64,000 nt of DNA from an uncultured Acidovorax sp. (GTDB lineage: Bacteria > Pseudomonadota > Gammaproteobacteria > Burkholderiales > Burkholderiaceae_C): contig CAJYKV010000020.1 in NCBI GenBank assembly GCA_913774955.1, positions 268,043 through 332,042 on the forward strand. The letters run 5' to 3'. Positions 37,619-48,756 of this stretch are shown here, piece after piece. Position numbers and translations under genes: made by a program. The number at the start of each line of letters is the position of its first letter. Within the stretch, counting starts at the first letter, position 1. Under the pieces are notes generated by a model that saw only the letters and a list, made by a program, of their open reading frames with translations, searched no databases and was not told the origin of the DNA.

Positions 37619-40270
37619 TCACTCCGACAGCGCTTCCAGCAGTTCCGTTTCGATCTGGATCTGTCGCGCGTTGTGCTGCAGCTCCGGCCCCTGAACGAGG
37701 AAGGTGTCTTCCACGCGTTCGCCGAGCGTGCTCACCTTGGCGAGCTGCACGCTGAGGTGGTGGCGCGAGAGCACGCGCGCCACGAGGTAGAGCAGGCCGG
37801 CGCGGTCGCTGGCGGAGATGTGCAGGATCCAGCGCTGCGCCTTCTCGTCCGGCCGCAGGGCGATGCGCGGCGTGATCGGGAAGCTCTTGACGCGGCGCGA
37901 CACGCGCTTGCGGCCGGGCTCGGGCAGCGCGCCGCCTTCCTCGATGGTGCGCGTGAGCTCGCTCTCCACCATGTGGGTGAGTTCGCGGTAGTGGCCCGCC
38001 TGTTCGGAGGCGACGATCTGGAAGGTGTCGAGTGCGTAGCCATTGCTGGCCGTATGCACGCGCGCATCGAGGATGCTGAAGCCCGCCCTGTCGAAATAGC
38101 CGCAGATGCGGGCGAACAGGTCGGGCTGGTCCGGCGCGTAGACCGCCACCTGCAGGCCTTCGCCGGCCAGCGACTGGCGCGCGCGCACCACGGAGCGCCC
38201 GCCGCCGACATGGCGCGCGAGGTGCCGCGCATGCCAGGCGATGTCCGCGGCCTCGTGGCGCATGAAATAGCCGACGTCCAGCGTGTCCCAGAGCTTCTTG
38301 TGCCCTTCGAAGGGCTGGGCGCTCAGGGCCAGCAGCACGAGCGCCTCGCGCTTGCGGGCTTCCACTTCGGCCGCGGCATCGGGCGCGCGGCCGCCGAGCG
38401 TGCGCAGGGTGGCGCGGTAGAGGTCTTCCAGCAGCTTGCCCTTCCAGGCGTTCCAGACCTTCGGGCTGGTGCCCCGGATGTCCGCCACGGTGAGCAGGTA
38501 GAGGGCGGTGAGCCGGCGTTCGCTGCCCACGCGCCGGGCGAAGGCGGCGATGACGTCCGGGTCCGAAAGGTCCTGCTTCTGCGCGACCTGGCTCATGGCG
38601 AGGTGCTCGGCGACGAGGAATTCGACGAGCGCGGCATCTTCGGCGCCCACGCCGTGCTGGCGGCAGAAGTGGCGGACTTCTTCGGCACCGATCCTGGAGT
38701 GGTCGCCGCCGCGCCCTTTGCCGATGTCGTGGAACAGCGCCGCGAGGTACAGCAGCCAGGGCTTGTCCCAGCCGCCCGCGAGCTGCGAGCAGAACGGGTA
38801 CTCGTGCGCATGCTCGGGCATGAAGAACCGGCGCACGTTGCGCAGCACCATGAGGATGTGCTGGTCCACGGTGTAGACGTGGAAGAGGTCGTGCTGCATC
38901 TGGCCGACGATGCGGCGGAAGGACCAGAGGTAGCGGCCCAGCACCGAGGTCTGGTTCATGAGCCGCATCGCGTGCGTGATGCCCACGGGCTGCTGCAGGA
39001 TGCGCAGGAACTGCTGGCGGTTGACGGGGTCGCGCCGGAAGGCGGAATCCATCACGCCGCGCGCGTTGTAGAGCGCGCGCAGCGTGCGCACCGACAGGCC
39101 CTTGAGACCTTCCTCGGTCTCGTAGAGCAGGAAGGTTTCGAGGATGGCGTGCGGCTGGCGGTGGTAGAGGTCGTCGTCCGCGACCTCGATCAGGCCGGAT
39201 TTGTCGAAGAAGCGCTCGTTGATCGGGCGCAGCTCGTGCGCCGGAGGCTCCAGGCGCTCCTCGATGTTGAGCAGCAGGATCTGGCTGAGCTGCGAAACCG
39301 CCTTGGCGGCCCAGTAGTAGCGCCGCATCAGCGTTTCGCTCGCGCGCAGCCGCATCCGCTGGCCCTCCGCGTTCTGCGTGCGGTAGCCGAAGGATTCGGC
39401 CACGGCGGTCTGCAGGTCGAAGACGAGCCGGTCTTCATGGCGGCCGGCGACGGCATGCAGCCGGGCCCGGATCAGGAACAGCAGGGCCTCGTTGCGCTCG
39501 ATCTGCCGCACTTCGAATTCGGTGGCGAGGCCGTGCGCGGCCAGCTCCTTCCAGTTGCGGCCCAGTCCCGCCGCACGGGCGACCCAGAGCACGGTCTGCA
39601 GGTCGCGCAGGCCGCCGGGCGATTCCTTGCAGTTGGGTTCGAGCGCGTAGGGCGTGTTCTCGTACTTGTTGTGCCGCTGGCGCAGCTCCAGCGTCTTGGC
39701 GACCAGGAAGGCCTCCGGGTCCATCGCGGCGTCGTAGCGCTGCTGGAAGTCGGCCACCAGCGCGGCGCTGCCGACGATGCGCCGTGCTTCCAGCAGCGAG
39801 GTCTGGACCGTCACGTCGGCCGCGGCTTCTGTCAGGCATTCGGCCACGGTGCGCACGCTGGAGCCGATCTCGAGCCCCGCGTCCCAGCAGCTGCCGATGA
39901 AGGATTCGATCGCGGGCTTCAACGGGCCGTCGCAGGCGGCCTCGTCGCCGTCCGGCAGCAGCACGAGCACGTCCACGTCGGAATGGGGAAACAGCTGGGC
40001 GCGGCCGTAGCCTCCGACGGCCAGCAGTGCCATCGTGTCGGGCAGGCCGGCGCGCTGCCACAGGGTGCGCAGCAACCGGTCCGCCAGGGCCGAGAGCTTG
40101 CCGAGCAGGGTGCGCACACCCCGGGTCGATGCGCCGGTGGATTGCAGGCTGGCGAGCAGCACAGCCTTGTCCTGCCGGTAGGCGTCCCGCAGGGGCTGGA
40201 GGTCCGAGAGTGGGAGCGGCATGGGCGTGCGGGCGGACGGGGAGGGCGTCGGGGGCCGGTGGTGGGGCAT
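37619..40270 (-). CDS. glnD: [Protein-PII] uridylyltransferase/uridylyl-removing enzyme
   Basis: An 883-residue bifunctional glutamine sensor that uridylylates P-II when glutamine is low and removes UMP when it is high. The nucleotidyltransferase domain has [20 protein letters not shown] (residues about 84-103). The HD phosphohydrolase domain has [20 protein letters not shown] (near 480). Two ACT domains occupy the C-terminus (about 695-880). ATG 40270 (MPHHRPPTP) is chosen; 40222 (MPLPLSDLQ) is an alternative. Its target GlnB is encoded at 21048-21386. Confidence 0.96.
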   Translation of the reverse strand: MPHHRPPTPSPSARTPMPLPLSDLQPLRDAYRQDKAVLLASLQSTGASTRGVRTLLGKLSALADRLLRTLWQRAGLPDTMALLAVGGYGRAQLFPHSDVDVLVLLPDGDEAACDGPLKPAIESFIGSCWDAGLEIGSSVRTVAECLTEAAADVTVQTSLLEARRIVGSAALVADFQQRYDAAMDPEAFLVAKTLELRQRHNKYENTPYALEPNCKESPGGLRDLQTVLWVARAAGLGRNWKELAAHGLATEFEVRQIERNEALLFLIRARLHAVAGRHEDRLVFDLQTAVAESFGYRTQNAEGQRMRLRASETLMRRYYWAAKAVSQLSQILLLNIEERLEPPAHELRPINERFFDKSGLIEVADDDLYHRQPHAILETFLLYETEEGLKGLSVRTLRALYNARGVMDSAFRRDPVNRQQFLRILQQPVGITHAMRLMNQTSVLGRYLWSFRRIVGQMQHDLFHVYTVDQHILMVLRNVRRFFMPEHAHEYPFCSQLAGGWDKPWLLYLAALFHDIGKGRGGDHSRIGAEEVRHFCRQHGVGAEDAALVEFLVAEHLAMSQVAQKQDLSDPDVIAAFARRVGSERRLTALYLLTVADIRGTSPKVWNAWKGKLLEDLYRATLRTLGGRAPDAAAEVEARKREALVLLALSAQPFEGHKKLWDTLDVGYFMRHEAADIAWHARHLARHVGGGRSVVRARQSLAGEGLQVAVYAPDQPDLFARICGYFDRAGFSILDARVHTASNGYALDTFQIVASEQAGHYRELTHMVESELTRTIEEGGALPEPGRKRVSRRVKSFPITPRIALRPDEKAQRWILHISASDRAGLLYLVARVLSRHHLSVQLAKVSTLGERVEDTFLVQGPELQHNARQIQIETELLEALSE

Positions 40271-40337
40271 GGCGCCACTGCAAGCAAGAACCGTGCTGCA
40301 GTCGCGCCGCGTGGCCGTCACCGCCCGGCCGGCACCG

Positions 40338-41153
40338 TCAGGTCTTGACGGCCGTGACGAAGGGGGGCGGCGTGGGCGAGCCGGCCGAGAGCGTCAGCAC
40401 TTCGTAGCCGGTGTCGGTCACGAGCACCGTGTGCTCCCACTGGGCGGAGAGGCTGTGGTCCTTGGTGACGATGGTCCAGCCGTCGTTGCCGTGCTCTTTC
40501 ACTTCGCGCCGGCCGGCGTTCAGCATGGGCTCGATGGTGAAGGTCATGCCCGGAACCAGTTCCTCGAGCGTGCCGGGGCGGCCGTAGTGCAGCACCTGGG
40601 GCTCTTCATGGAATTTCTTGCCGATGCCGTGGCCGCAGAACTCGCGCACCACCGACAGGCCGTGGCCTTCGGCGAACTTCTGGATGGCGTGGCCCACGTC
40701 GCCCAGGCGCGCGCCCGGCTTGACCTGCACGATGCCGAGCCACATCGCTTCGTAGGTGAGCTGGCACAGGCGTTTGGCGGCGATGGAGACGTCGCCGATC
40801 AGGTACATGCGGCTGTTGTCGCCGTACCAGCCGTCCTTGGTGATGACCGTCACGTCGACGTTCATGATGTCGCCCTTTTTCAGGGGCTTGTCGTTCGGGA
40901 TGCCGTGGCACACCACGTGGTTCAGCGAGGTGCAGAGCGACTTGGGGTAGGGCGGGTAGCCCGGCGGCTGGTAGCCGATGGTGGCGGAGACGGTTCCCTG
41001 CGCGGCCATGCATTCGGCGGCGAGCCGGTCGACGTCGTTGGTGGTGATGCCGGGCCGGATGTGGGGGGTGATGTAGTCCAGCACTTCCGAAGCCAGGCGG
41101 CAGGCTTCGCGCATGCCGGCGATTTCCTCGGCGGACTTGATGGTGATGCTCAT
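40338..41153 (-). CDS. map: Methionine aminopeptidase, type I
   Basis: A 271-residue dinuclear metal enzyme removing N-terminal methionine after deformylation. Metal-ligand segments are [18 protein letters not shown] (Asp), [18 protein letters not shown] (His), FTIEPMLN (Glu) and [11 protein letters not shown] (Glu). The substrate-binding [16 protein letters not shown] is present. The frame stays open far upstream, antisense to purL, but the proper N-terminus [15 protein letters not shown] begins at 41153. A short Pro-rich tail ends the protein. rpsB is not adjacent in this window. Confidence 0.97.
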   Translation of the reverse strand: MSITIKSAEEIAGMREACRLASEVLDYITPHIRPGITTNDVDRLAAECMAAQGTVSATIGYQPPGYPPYPKSLCTSLNHVVCHGIPNDKPLKKGDIMNVDVTVITKDGWYGDNSRMYLIGDVSIAAKRLCQLTYEAMWLGIVQVKPGARLGDVGHAIQKFAEGHGLSVVREFCGHGIGKKFHEEPQVLHYGRPGTLEELVPGMTFTIEPMLNAGRREVKEHGNDGWTIVTKDHSLSAQWEHTVLVTDTGYEVLTLSAGSPTPPPFVTAVKT

Positions 41154-41369
41154 GGCGGGATTATCCCATCGGGGCCCGCGCCGTGCCGGGCGTGCCGCGA
41201 CGGCCCGGCCGTGCGGACGAAGCCGGCGGCCCGGTAAAATGGCGGGCTTGCGACAGTGCCGCGACGCCCGGACAGGCAGGCCCCATTCAGCGGCCCCGCC
41301 CGGCGGAGCGCGGCCCCCTTTCCCCGAGTTCCGAGCCCCCATCTCCATCTCCCGCAACAGGCCGCCAAA

Positions 41370-44300
41370 GTGACCCTGCACATTACCTCGTTCGAGGGCA
41401 GCAATGCCCTCAGCCCCTTCCGCGTCCAGCAGCTCCTGCCCCGCCTGCAGGCCATCCACGACCGCATCGAGGGGATCGCAGCCCGGTTCGTGCACCTGGT
41501 GGCCACCGACGCGGAGCCTACGCCTGCCGACCGTGAACGCTTGGCGGCGCTGCTCACCTATGGCGACCCTTATGCGGGCACCGACGCCGGCCCGGCCATC
41601 GTGGTCGCGCCGCGCATCGGCACCGTGTCGCCCTGGGCCTCGAAGGCCACCGACATCGTGCGCAACTGCGGTCTGCACGTGCGCCGCGTGGAACGCGTCA
41701 CCGAATACCGGCTGTCGCTGCGCTCGGGCCTGCTGGGCGGCGTGCCCACGCTGACCGAGGCGCAGAAGCAGGCCGTGGCCGCGCTGCTGCACGACCGCAT
41801 GACGGAATCGGTGCTCTGGGACCGGGCCGGCGCGGCCGACTTGTTCACCGAGCTGCCTGCCGTGCCCATGGAGTTCGTCGACGTGCTGGGCGGCGGGCGC
41901 GCCGCGCTGGAGGGCGCGAACACCCGTTGGGGCCTGGCCCTCGCGGACGACGAGATCGATTACCTGGTGAATGCCTTCACGGCGCTGCGCCGCAATCCGA
42001 CCGACGTCGAGCTGATGATGTTCGCGCAGGCGAACAGCGAGCACTGCCGCCACAAGATCTTCAATGCGCGGTTCACCATCGACGGGCAGGAACAGGACAA
42101 GAGCCTGTTCGCGATGATCCGCAACACCCACCAGCTCGCGCCGCAGCACACCATCGTCGCCTACTCCGACAACGCCTCCATCATGGAAGGCAGCGCGGTG
42201 GAACGCTTCATCGCGCCGGCCCCCACCGGGCGCGCCGCGCAGGACGTGCCGGCCTACCGCAAGAGCGACGCGACGCACCACGTGCTCATGAAGGTGGAGA
42301 CGCACAACCACCCGACGGCGATCTCCCCGTTCCCCGGCGCCTCCACCGGCGCGGGCGGCGAGATCCGCGACGAGGGCGCTACGGGCCGCGGCTCCAAGCC
42401 CAAGGCCGGCCTCACGGGCTTCACGGTGTCCAAGCTCTGGGGCGGCTGGAGCGACGAGGCGGGCGGCAAGCCCGAGCACATCGCGAGTCCGCTGCAGATC
42501 ATGGTGGAGGGCCCGCTGGGCGGCGCGGCCTTCAACAACGAATTCGGCCGGCCGAACCTGCTGGGCTACTTCCGCGAGTACGAGCAGGACGTGGCGGGCG
42601 TGCGCCGCGGCTACCACAAGCCGATCATGATCGCGGGCGGCCTGGGCGTGATCGACGCCGGCCTGACGACGAAGATCGAGTTCCCGGCCGGCACGCTGCT
42701 GATCCAGCTGGGCGGCCCGGGCATGCGCATCGGCATGGGCGGCGGCGCGGCCAGCTCCATGGCCACCGGCACCAATGCGGCGGAACTGGATTTCGACTCG
42801 GTGCAGCGCGGCAACCCCGAGATCGAGCGGCGCGCGCAGGAAGTCATCAACCACTGCTGGGCGCAGGGCGCGCAGAACCCGATCCTGGCCATCCACGACG
42901 TGGGCGCGGGGGGGCTGTCGAATGCGTTCCCCGAACTGACCAACGACGCCGGCCGCGGCGCGCGCTTCGACCTGCGTGCGGTGCAACTGGAGGAATCCGG
43001 CCTGGCGCCAAAGGAGATCTGGTCCAACGAGAGCCAGGAGCGCTACGTGCTGGCGATCGCGCCCGAATCGCTGGAGACCTTCCGCGCGTTCTGCGAGCGC
43101 GAGCGCTGCCCGTTCGCGGTGATCGGCACGGCCACGGGCGAGCGCCAGCTGGTGCTCGAAGACACGGCCGTGGAGGCCGGCGACCAGAAATTCCCCGTGG
43201 ACATGCCGATGGACGTGCTGCTCGGCAAGCCGCCCAAGATGCACCGCGACGTGAAGACGGTGCGCCGCGAGGCCGCGCCGATCGAGCTCACCGGCGTGCC
43301 GCTGCAGCAGGCCGTGATCGACGTGCTGGCGCACCCCACGGTGGCTTCCAAGCGCTTCCTGATCACCATCGGCGACCGCACGGTGGGCGGGCTCTCGCAC
43401 CGCGACCAGATGGTGGGCCCGTGGCAGGTGCCGGTGGCCGACTGCGCCGTGACGCTGGCCGATTACAAGGGCTTCGCGGGCGAGGCGATGTCGATGGGCG
43501 AGCGCACGCCGCTGGCCGCGATCGACGCCCCGGCCTCGGGCCGCATGGCCGTGGCCGAGGCGATCACCAACCTGCTGGCCGCGCCGATCGAACTGCCGCG
43601 CGTGAAGCTGTCGGCCAACTGGATGGCGGCCTGCGGCGAACCCGGCGAGGATGCCGACCTGTACGCCACCGTGAGGACCGTGGGCATGGAGCTGTGCCCG
43701 CAGCTTGGCATCAGCATTCCGGTGGGCAAGGATTCGCTCTCCATGCGCACCGTATGGACGAGCCACTCCGGTAGCGGGAAGGATGACGGCGGCGCCGCGC
43801 GGAAGGTGACTTCGCCGGTGAGCCTGATCGTGAGCGCGTTCGCCACGCTGTCCGACGTGCGGGGGACGCTGACGCCGCAGCTCGACGCACGGGAAGAGGA
43901 CACCACGCTGGTGCTGGTCGACCTGGGCAAGGGGCGTTGCCGCATGGGCGGCAGCATCCTGGCGCAGGTGCTGGGCCAGGAGGGCGGCGAGGTGCCCGAC
44001 CTGGACGACGCGCAGGATCTCGTGAAACTGGTGGATGCCGTGAACGCGCTGCGCGCGCAGGGCCGCATCCTGGCCTACCACGACCGCAGCGACGGTGGCC
44101 TGCTGGCGGCGGTGGCCGAGATGGCCTTCGCGGGCCACGTGGGCGTGGCGCTGAACGTCGATCTGCTGGTCACGGAAGGCGACGGCATCGCCGACAGCCG
44201 CATGGAAACCGGCGACGCCAAGAACTGGGCACAGCAGGTGAGCGCACGGCGCGAGGAGTTGACGCTCAAGGCGCTCTTCAACGAAGAGCTGGGCGTGGTG

Positions 44301-45413
44301 CTGCAGGTGCGCACCGCCGAGCGCAACGAGGTCATGCAGACCCTGCGTGAGCACGGCCTCTCGAAGTTCAGCCACTTCGTCGGCAAGACGCGTCCCGCGG
44401 CGTCCGCCATGGACGTGGGCAAGGGCGAGCTGCAGGTGTGGCGCGACGTGAAGGCGGTGTTCAGCGCATCGCTGTCCGATCTGCACCAGGTGTGGGACGC
44501 CGTGAGCTGGAAGATCTGCCAGCAGCGCGACAACCCGGCCTGCGCCGATGCCGAGCATGCGGCCGCGGGCGCTCCCCAGGACCCGGGCCTGCACGTGGCG
44601 TTGACGTTCGACCCCGCCGAGGATGTGGCGGCGCCGTTCCTGCACCTCGCACGGCCGAAGGTCGCGATCCTGCGGGAGCAGGGCGTGAACTCGCACATCG
44701 AAATGGCCTACGCCTTCTCGGAGGCGGGCTTCGATGCCTACGACGTGCACATGACCGACCTGCAGGCCGGCCGCGCGCGCCTGTCCGAGTTCAAGGGTGT
44801 GGTCGCCTGCGGCGGCTTCAGCTACGGCGACACGCTCGGCGCGGGCATCGGCTGGGCGCGCTCGATCACCTTCAACCCGGTGCTGGCGGAACAGTTCCAG
44901 GGCTTTTTCGGGCGGGCCGATACGTTCGGCCTGGGCGTGTGCAACGGCTGCCAGATGTTCGCCGAACTGGCCGACATCATTCCGGGCGCAGAGGCCTGGC
45001 CGCGCTTCACCACCAACCAGAGCGAGCGCTTCGAGGCCCGTCTGTCGCAGGTGGAAGTACTGGAGTCGCCCAGCCTGTTCTTCGCGGGCATGGCCGGCAG
45101 CCGGCTGCCGATCGCGGTGGCGCACGGCGAAGGCTATGCGAACTTCGCGCGCCGCGGGAATGCCGCCCAGGCGATCGCGGCGATGCGCTTCGTGGACCAC
45201 CACGGCACCGCCACCGAGCAGTACCCGTTCAACCCCAACGGCAGCGCGGGCGGCCTCACGGCCGTGACCACGGCGGACGGCCGCTTCACGGCCATGATGC
45301 CGCACCCCGAGCGGGTGTTCCGCAACGTCCAGATGAGTTGGACCAGCGGTGACCGCAGCGCGCTCAGCCCGTGGATGCGGATCTGGCGCAATGCGCGCAA
45401 GTGGGTAGGTTGA
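41370..45413 (+). CDS. purL: Phosphoribosylformylglycinamidine synthase (single-chain PurL)
   Basis: A 1347-residue enzyme of purine synthesis converting FGAR, glutamine and ATP to FGAM. The start is GTG 41370, giving [18 protein letters not shown], the standard beginning. The synthetase core includes [31 protein letters not shown] and [10 protein letters not shown]. The C-terminal glutaminase (from about residue 1090) has the nucleophile Cys in [13 protein letters not shown] and His/Glu in [11 protein letters not shown]. It is the large proteobacterial form, so no PurS or PurQ is needed. Its end borders the atypical amidase patch. Confidence 0.98.
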   Translation: MTLHITSFEGSNALSPFRVQQLLPRLQAIHDRIEGIAARFVHLVATDAEPTPADRERLAALLTYGDPYAGTDAGPAIVVAPRIGTVSPWASKATDIVRNCGLHVRRVERVTEYRLSLRSGLLGGVPTLTEAQKQAVAALLHDRMTESVLWDRAGAADLFTELPAVPMEFVDVLGGGRAALEGANTRWGLALADDEIDYLVNAFTALRRNPTDVELMMFAQANSEHCRHKIFNARFTIDGQEQDKSLFAMIRNTHQLAPQHTIVAYSDNASIMEGSAVERFIAPAPTGRAAQDVPAYRKSDATHHVLMKVETHNHPTAISPFPGASTGAGGEIRDEGATGRGSKPKAGLTGFTVSKLWGGWSDEAGGKPEHIASPLQIMVEGPLGGAAFNNEFGRPNLLGYFREYEQDVAGVRRGYHKPIMIAGGLGVIDAGLTTKIEFPAGTLLIQLGGPGMRIGMGGGAASSMATGTNAAELDFDSVQRGNPEIERRAQEVINHCWAQGAQNPILAIHDVGAGGLSNAFPELTNDAGRGARFDLRAVQLEESGLAPKEIWSNESQERYVLAIAPESLETFRAFCERERCPFAVIGTATGERQLVLEDTAVEAGDQKFPVDMPMDVLLGKPPKMHRDVKTVRREAAPIELTGVPLQQAVIDVLAHPTVASKRFLITIGDRTVGGLSHRDQMVGPWQVPVADCAVTLADYKGFAGEAMSMGERTPLAAIDAPASGRMAVAEAITNLLAAPIELPRVKLSANWMAACGEPGEDADLYATVRTVGMELCPQLGISIPVGKDSLSMRTVWTSHSGSGKDDGGAARKVTSPVSLIVSAFATLSDVRGTLTPQLDAREEDTTLVLVDLGKGRCRMGGSILAQVLGQEGGEVPDLDDAQDLVKLVDAVNALRAQGRILAYHDRSDGGLLAAVAEMAFAGHVGVALNVDLLVTEGDGIADSRMETGDAKNWAQQVSARREELTLKALFNEELGVVLQVRTAERNEVMQTLREHGLSKFSHFVGKTRPAASAMDVGKGELQVWRDVKAVFSASLSDLHQVWDAVSWKICQQRDNPACADAEHAAAGAPQDPGLHVALTFDPAEDVAAPFLHLARPKVAILREQGVNSHIEMAYAFSEAGFDAYDVHMTDLQAGRARLSEFKGVVACGGFSYGDTLGAGIGWARSITFNPVLAEQFQGFFGRADTFGLGVCNGCQMFAELADIIPGAEAWPRFTTNQSERFEARLSQVEVLESPSLFFAGMAGSRLPIAVAHGEGYANFARRGNAAQAIAAMRFVDHHGTATEQYPFNPNGSAGGLTAVTTADGRFTAMMPHPERVFRNVQMSWTSGDRSALSPWMRIWRNARKWVG

Positions 45414-45526
45414 GTGAGAGGAAGCTGTCTCCTACCGCTGCTTATGCCGAGCATTGCTTAAATGAATGCCCCGTTATGTGATGCGTAGAGAAAATATGCA
45501 TTTTCGTAGCCGGGGTGTTCAAAGCA

Positions 45527-46179
45527 ATGTTCAACGTGGACGGAGAGGGTATGGTGGTAGGCGATCCCCATATCAAGGTGAGGCGATTTCCTGCTGTGGA
45601 AAAGGCTTCAATGGAAACCGTGAGCGGAATCGTCATTCACCAGACGGATTCTGAAGACGAGTCAGCGGTGTTCAGCAGCTATGGGCGTGCCAACGCCAAT
45701 GGTGCCCACGTTCTGATCGCGAAGAATGGCGTCATCTACCAGACGGCCTCCCTCCTGCGTTCGACCAGGCATGTGGGAAAGATCAAAGCCCGTTGCCTGG
45801 CCGAGCACCGATGCACGGCCGCTGAGCTTGTTCAATACCGCCAGTTTTCCCCGGAAAAAACCCCATCGGGCTGGAAATGCTGAAAAGTGTGCCCCAGCGG
45901 TATCCATCCAACTTCGACAGCATCGGCATCGAGGCTGCTGGTAAGTGCCGGTTGCCCGGCCATCTTCCCATGCCTCCTGGGCTCAATGAGATTCAGAAGA
46001 ATGTATTCATGGAGAAGTATGGGGCCTACGATCCGCTGACTGGCCCTCAACAGACTGCGCTGCAATATTTGGTGAGAGGCTTGGTGAATACTCTGAAAAT
46101 ACCATCACGGGAGGTCCACAAGCATCCCGACATCAGTTACAAGCAGCCAACGGAAGCCTCTACGGCCGTTTGGAAATGA
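45527..46179 (+). pseudogene. N-acetylmuramoyl-L-alanine amidase (Amidase_2/PGRP fold), frameshifted
   Basis: Two overlapping frames together encode one amidase. Frame 1 (45527, or GTG 45515, to 45883) holds the first zinc-ligand His in GIVIHQTDS and the substrate strand NGAHVLIAKNGVIYQTASLL. The second half lies in the -1 frame to 46179: KSVPQRYPSNFDSIGIE and the second ligand region EVHKHPDISYK. Continuity is restored by one extra A in the A6 run at 45855-45860. Each half lacks part of the metal site, so the gene is probably inactive unless slippage or sequencing error is involved. It has no signal peptide. Base composition is visibly less GC-rich than that of its neighbours, suggesting transfer. 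Confidence 0.8.
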
Positions 46180-46649
46180 ACGCTGGGTGGTTGACGGTGT
46201 GGTGCCTGGCGCTATCCGCAGGTGCAGGTGCCGTGGGTCCGGCGGCAGCATGGGCCGGAAATGCTGCGCAAGTGCGCCCGTACGCCGATGCGAAGGTCCG
46301 CAAAGTAGTGATCGAACGTTCCGCCGCGCAGGCGCGGTTTGCTCCCGAGGTGGATTGCAGGGGGTTGGCACTGGACGCACGGCGCGTCCGCTTTTTCCTC
46401 GCACATGCCGTAGCCACGGACAGCGGCGAATACCGACGCAATGCGGTCTTGGACGATTGCTCTGCGGATGCGCGGGTGGTGTTCTCGGATGGGAGGAGCG
46501 CCACGGTATCCATCGACAGTGGTACAGGATGGGGCGCGGTCAGCAGAGGGCTCCGATCCGAATTCCTGGCGTGCGATGCATGCGTGGATATATTGCAGCC
46601 CGACTTCGCTTTCGATCCTCGAAGGCTGCCTTCTGACTTGCCGCGTTAA
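46176..46649 (+). CDS. Small exported protein coupled to the amidase
   Basis: A 157-residue protein of unrecognised family. The ATG at 46176 overlaps the amidase stop (ATGA). Residues 1-29 form a Sec signal peptide ending AAWAG, so the mature protein is periplasmic. Four cysteines (DCRGL, DDCSA, ACDACVD) could form two disulfides. A cytoplasmic-type amidase followed by a coupled periplasmic protein resembles effector-immunity pairs of type VI secretion, in which the immunity protein protects the producer. No secretion genes are in the window, so this role is inference. A structured repeat follows within nine bases of the stop. Confidence 0.72.
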   Translation: MNAGWLTVWCLALSAGAGAVGPAAAWAGNAAQVRPYADAKVRKVVIERSAAQARFAPEVDCRGLALDARRVRFFLAHAVATDSGEYRRNAVLDDCSADARVVFSDGRSATVSIDSGTGWGAVSRGLRSEFLACDACVDILQPDFAFDPRRLPSDLPR

Positions 46650-46657
46650 AAGTGCCC

Positions 46658-46730
46658 AACACGACCCAGCGAAGCGGTTCTGGCTAGGCCCCGCAGCGCA
46701 GGCAGTACGAGTGGTACGACAAGATGCGGC
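46658..46730 (+). repeat. Structured repeat, second copy lacking the outer arm
   Basis: 67 of 73 positions match 30568-30640. In the inner stem the A-T pair at 30604/30636 is replaced by C-G at 46694/46726. Two other inner pairs are lost, and the middle and outer 3' arms are absent. It lies between the converging exported-protein and EAL genes. Confidence 0.7.
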
Positions 46731-46755
46731 TGTAAGCACCGAGGGGACGATTACC

Positions 46756-48540
46756 TTATTCCGGTGTGACCAGCTGGTTCCACCGCCCCACGAACTCGAA
46801 CGCCTCGGCGGGCGGCAGGGGCCGGCTCAGGTAATAGCCCTGCACCTGGTCGCAGCCCAGCAGCATGAGCTGGTCGAACACTTCGGCGGTCTCGACGCCT
46901 TCCGCCAGAAGGCGATAGCCCAGGGTGTGTCCGAGCTGCACCATGCCGCGCACGACGTCGAGCGCACGCGCGTCGCAGCCGATCGGGCGGATCAAGGCCT
47001 GGTCGAGCTTGAGCACCTCCGCGGAGAGCCCGTAGAGACACCCGAAATTGCAATACCCGGTGCCGAAGTCGTCGAGCGCCACGCGCACGCCGAGCGCCCG
47101 CGCTTCGTTGATCCCCCGCAGCGTGGGGCCTTCCGTGAGCACGGCGTTCTCGGTGCATTCGATTTCCAGGCGTGACGGAGCGAGGCGGTGCCGCGCGCAG
47201 GCCTCCCGGAGGGAGTCGGTGAAATCCGGCTGCTCGAGGTTGCGGGGCGAGACGTTGATCGCCACGTCGACCACCAGCCCGGCGTCCTCCCAGGCGCGGA
47301 CCTGGGCGAGCGCGGTGTCCAGCACCCACCGCGTGACGGCCTGGATGTGCACGGTTTTCTCCAGCAGCGGTATGAAATCGCCCGGCGGCACCGGCCCGAG
47401 CTGCGGATGGTCCCAGCGCAGCAGCGCCTCCACGCTGGTGTAGCGGGTCGTGGCGCGTTCGAACTGGGGCTGGTAGACCAGCCGGAACTCGCCCGCGGCC
47501 AGGGCGCGCGGAACGCTCGCTATGAGTTCGTAGGAGCGCCGGTAACTGGCGTCCGCGGCGGCGTCGTAGTCGCAGATCGCCACGTCGGGCGACGGATGCT
47601 GGTAGAGCGCTGCATTGGCACGCCGCAGGGCATCGATCGCGTCGGCGGTTTCCAGCGCGAAGGGCGCGAGGCCCACGCGCCGTCGCTGATTGATCACGAG
47701 GCCGCTGCTGCCGTCGGACAGCGGCGCGAGGAAGGTGCCCAGCAATTGCCCCGCGAAATCCCGCAGCGCATCCCCTTCCTGCGGTTGCAGCACGAGTGCG
47801 ATCCGCGCGATGCTGGTGTGGTAGATGCGCGATTCGCTGCCCAGGAACTGCGCGAGCCGCTGCCCAGCCTCGTAGGTGAGCTGCTCGACGGGCTGCATGC
47901 CCACGGCACGGATGGCGTCCATGAGGCCGTCGGGGGGCATCAGTTCGAGCAGCGCGAGAACGCGGTGCCCGCCAGGCTCCGCCCGGCACAGGCCGACGAG
48001 GTCCTGCAGGAGCTGGGCGCGGTTGGGCAGCAGGGTGGACTCGTCCACGCGGGCGTTGGAGCACTGCAGGTCGATCTGCGCCATCACCATCGCCGCCAGG
48101 TCTTCCAGCTGGCGCTGCTGATCGGCACTGAACGGGCGCGGCACGGTGTCGATCAGGCACAGGCTGCCGAGGGCATGCCCTCCGCGCAGCACGAGCGGCG
48201 CGCCCGCGTAGAACCGGATGCGGGGTTCGCCCTGGACGAGGGCGCCCTGCGCGAACCGCGGATCTTCCAGCGTGTCCTCGATCACCATCACCTGCGTGGT
48301 GCGGATCGTGTGGTCGCAGAACGCATCCTCGCGGCAGGTCTCCGGGACCGCGAGGCCGACCCGCGACTTGAACCATTGCCGGTCGGCGTCCACCAGGCTG
48401 ACGAGCGCGATGGGCACGCCGAAGAGCTGGCAGGCGAGCCGGGTGATGCGGTCGAACTCCTCGGACGGCGGCGTGTCCAGGAGGCCGGTGGCCTGCAGGG
48501 CCGCCAGCCGCCGGTGTTCTGCGCTGAGAGAGGAGTTCAT
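46756..48540 (-). CDS. GAF-(degenerate GGDEF)-EAL cyclic-di-GMP phosphodiesterase
   Basis: A 594-residue cytoplasmic signalling protein. The GAF domain is at about residues 20-155 (FDRITRLACQLFGVPIALVS, CREDAFCDHTIR). A GGDEF-like domain is at about 165-330, with no GG[DE]EF signature, so no cyclase activity is expected. The EAL domain is at about 345-590. EAL catalytic elements are present: EALLRW, NVSPRNL, LDDFGTGY, LKLDQALI, LAEGVET and QGYYLSRPL. It should hydrolyse c-di-GMP in response to the GAF ligand and thereby favour motility. ATG 48540 is chosen because the family N-terminus begins there. Confidence 0.9.
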   Translation of the reverse strand: MNSSLSAEHRRLAALQATGLLDTPPSEEFDRITRLACQLFGVPIALVSLVDADRQWFKSRVGLAVPETCREDAFCDHTIRTTQVMVIEDTLEDPRFAQGALVQGEPRIRFYAGAPLVLRGGHALGSLCLIDTVPRPFSADQQRQLEDLAAMVMAQIDLQCSNARVDESTLLPNRAQLLQDLVGLCRAEPGGHRVLALLELMPPDGLMDAIRAVGMQPVEQLTYEAGQRLAQFLGSESRIYHTSIARIALVLQPQEGDALRDFAGQLLGTFLAPLSDGSSGLVINQRRRVGLAPFALETADAIDALRRANAALYQHPSPDVAICDYDAAADASYRRSYELIASVPRALAAGEFRLVYQPQFERATTRYTSVEALLRWDHPQLGPVPPGDFIPLLEKTVHIQAVTRWVLDTALAQVRAWEDAGLVVDVAINVSPRNLEQPDFTDSLREACARHRLAPSRLEIECTENAVLTEGPTLRGINEARALGVRVALDDFGTGYCNFGCLYGLSAEVLKLDQALIRPIGCDARALDVVRGMVQLGHTLGYRLLAEGVETAEVFDQLMLLGCDQVQGYYLSRPLPPAEAFEFVGRWNQLVTPE

Positions 48541-48673
48541 GGATCGGAAAGACGGTGCGGGGCGCCGCTGGCGGGTTTTGCCGGCGCAGGCTTCTGCACA
48601 GGATACGCAATTGTCCGGCTTTATGTATGCAATTGTAGGAATAGGGGATAACCTGTGCCGCGCTCGCGTTGCA

Positions 48674-48702
48674 CTGCCTCTGCCTCTGCCTCTGCCTCTG
48701 CC
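48674..48702 (+). repeat. Hexanucleotide tandem repeat (CTGCCT)
   Basis: Four complete CTGCCT units and five bases of a fifth lie in the divergent promoter region of the EAL and DUF808 genes. It ends 20 bases before CATAAT (48723-48728), a possible -10 for the DUF808 gene. Such tracts can change length by slipped-strand mispairing. Confidence 0.6.
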
Positions 48703-48756
48703 GCGGCGGAGCCTTGCCCCTCCATAATCTCCCGATCCCCCTCTCGGAGCCTTTCC

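Noticed and set aside
41154..45305. Apparent very long N-terminal extension of map, antisense to purL
   Set aside because: The methionine aminopeptidase N-terminus begins at 41153; the upstream frame is the antisense of purL without any domain.
45855..45860. Classical programmed -1 frameshift in the amidase
   Set aside because: In the zero frame the codons are GAA AAA ACC, which do not fit the X XXY YYZ slippery heptamer, and no downstream pseudoknot is evident. Slippage at A6 remains possible but weak.
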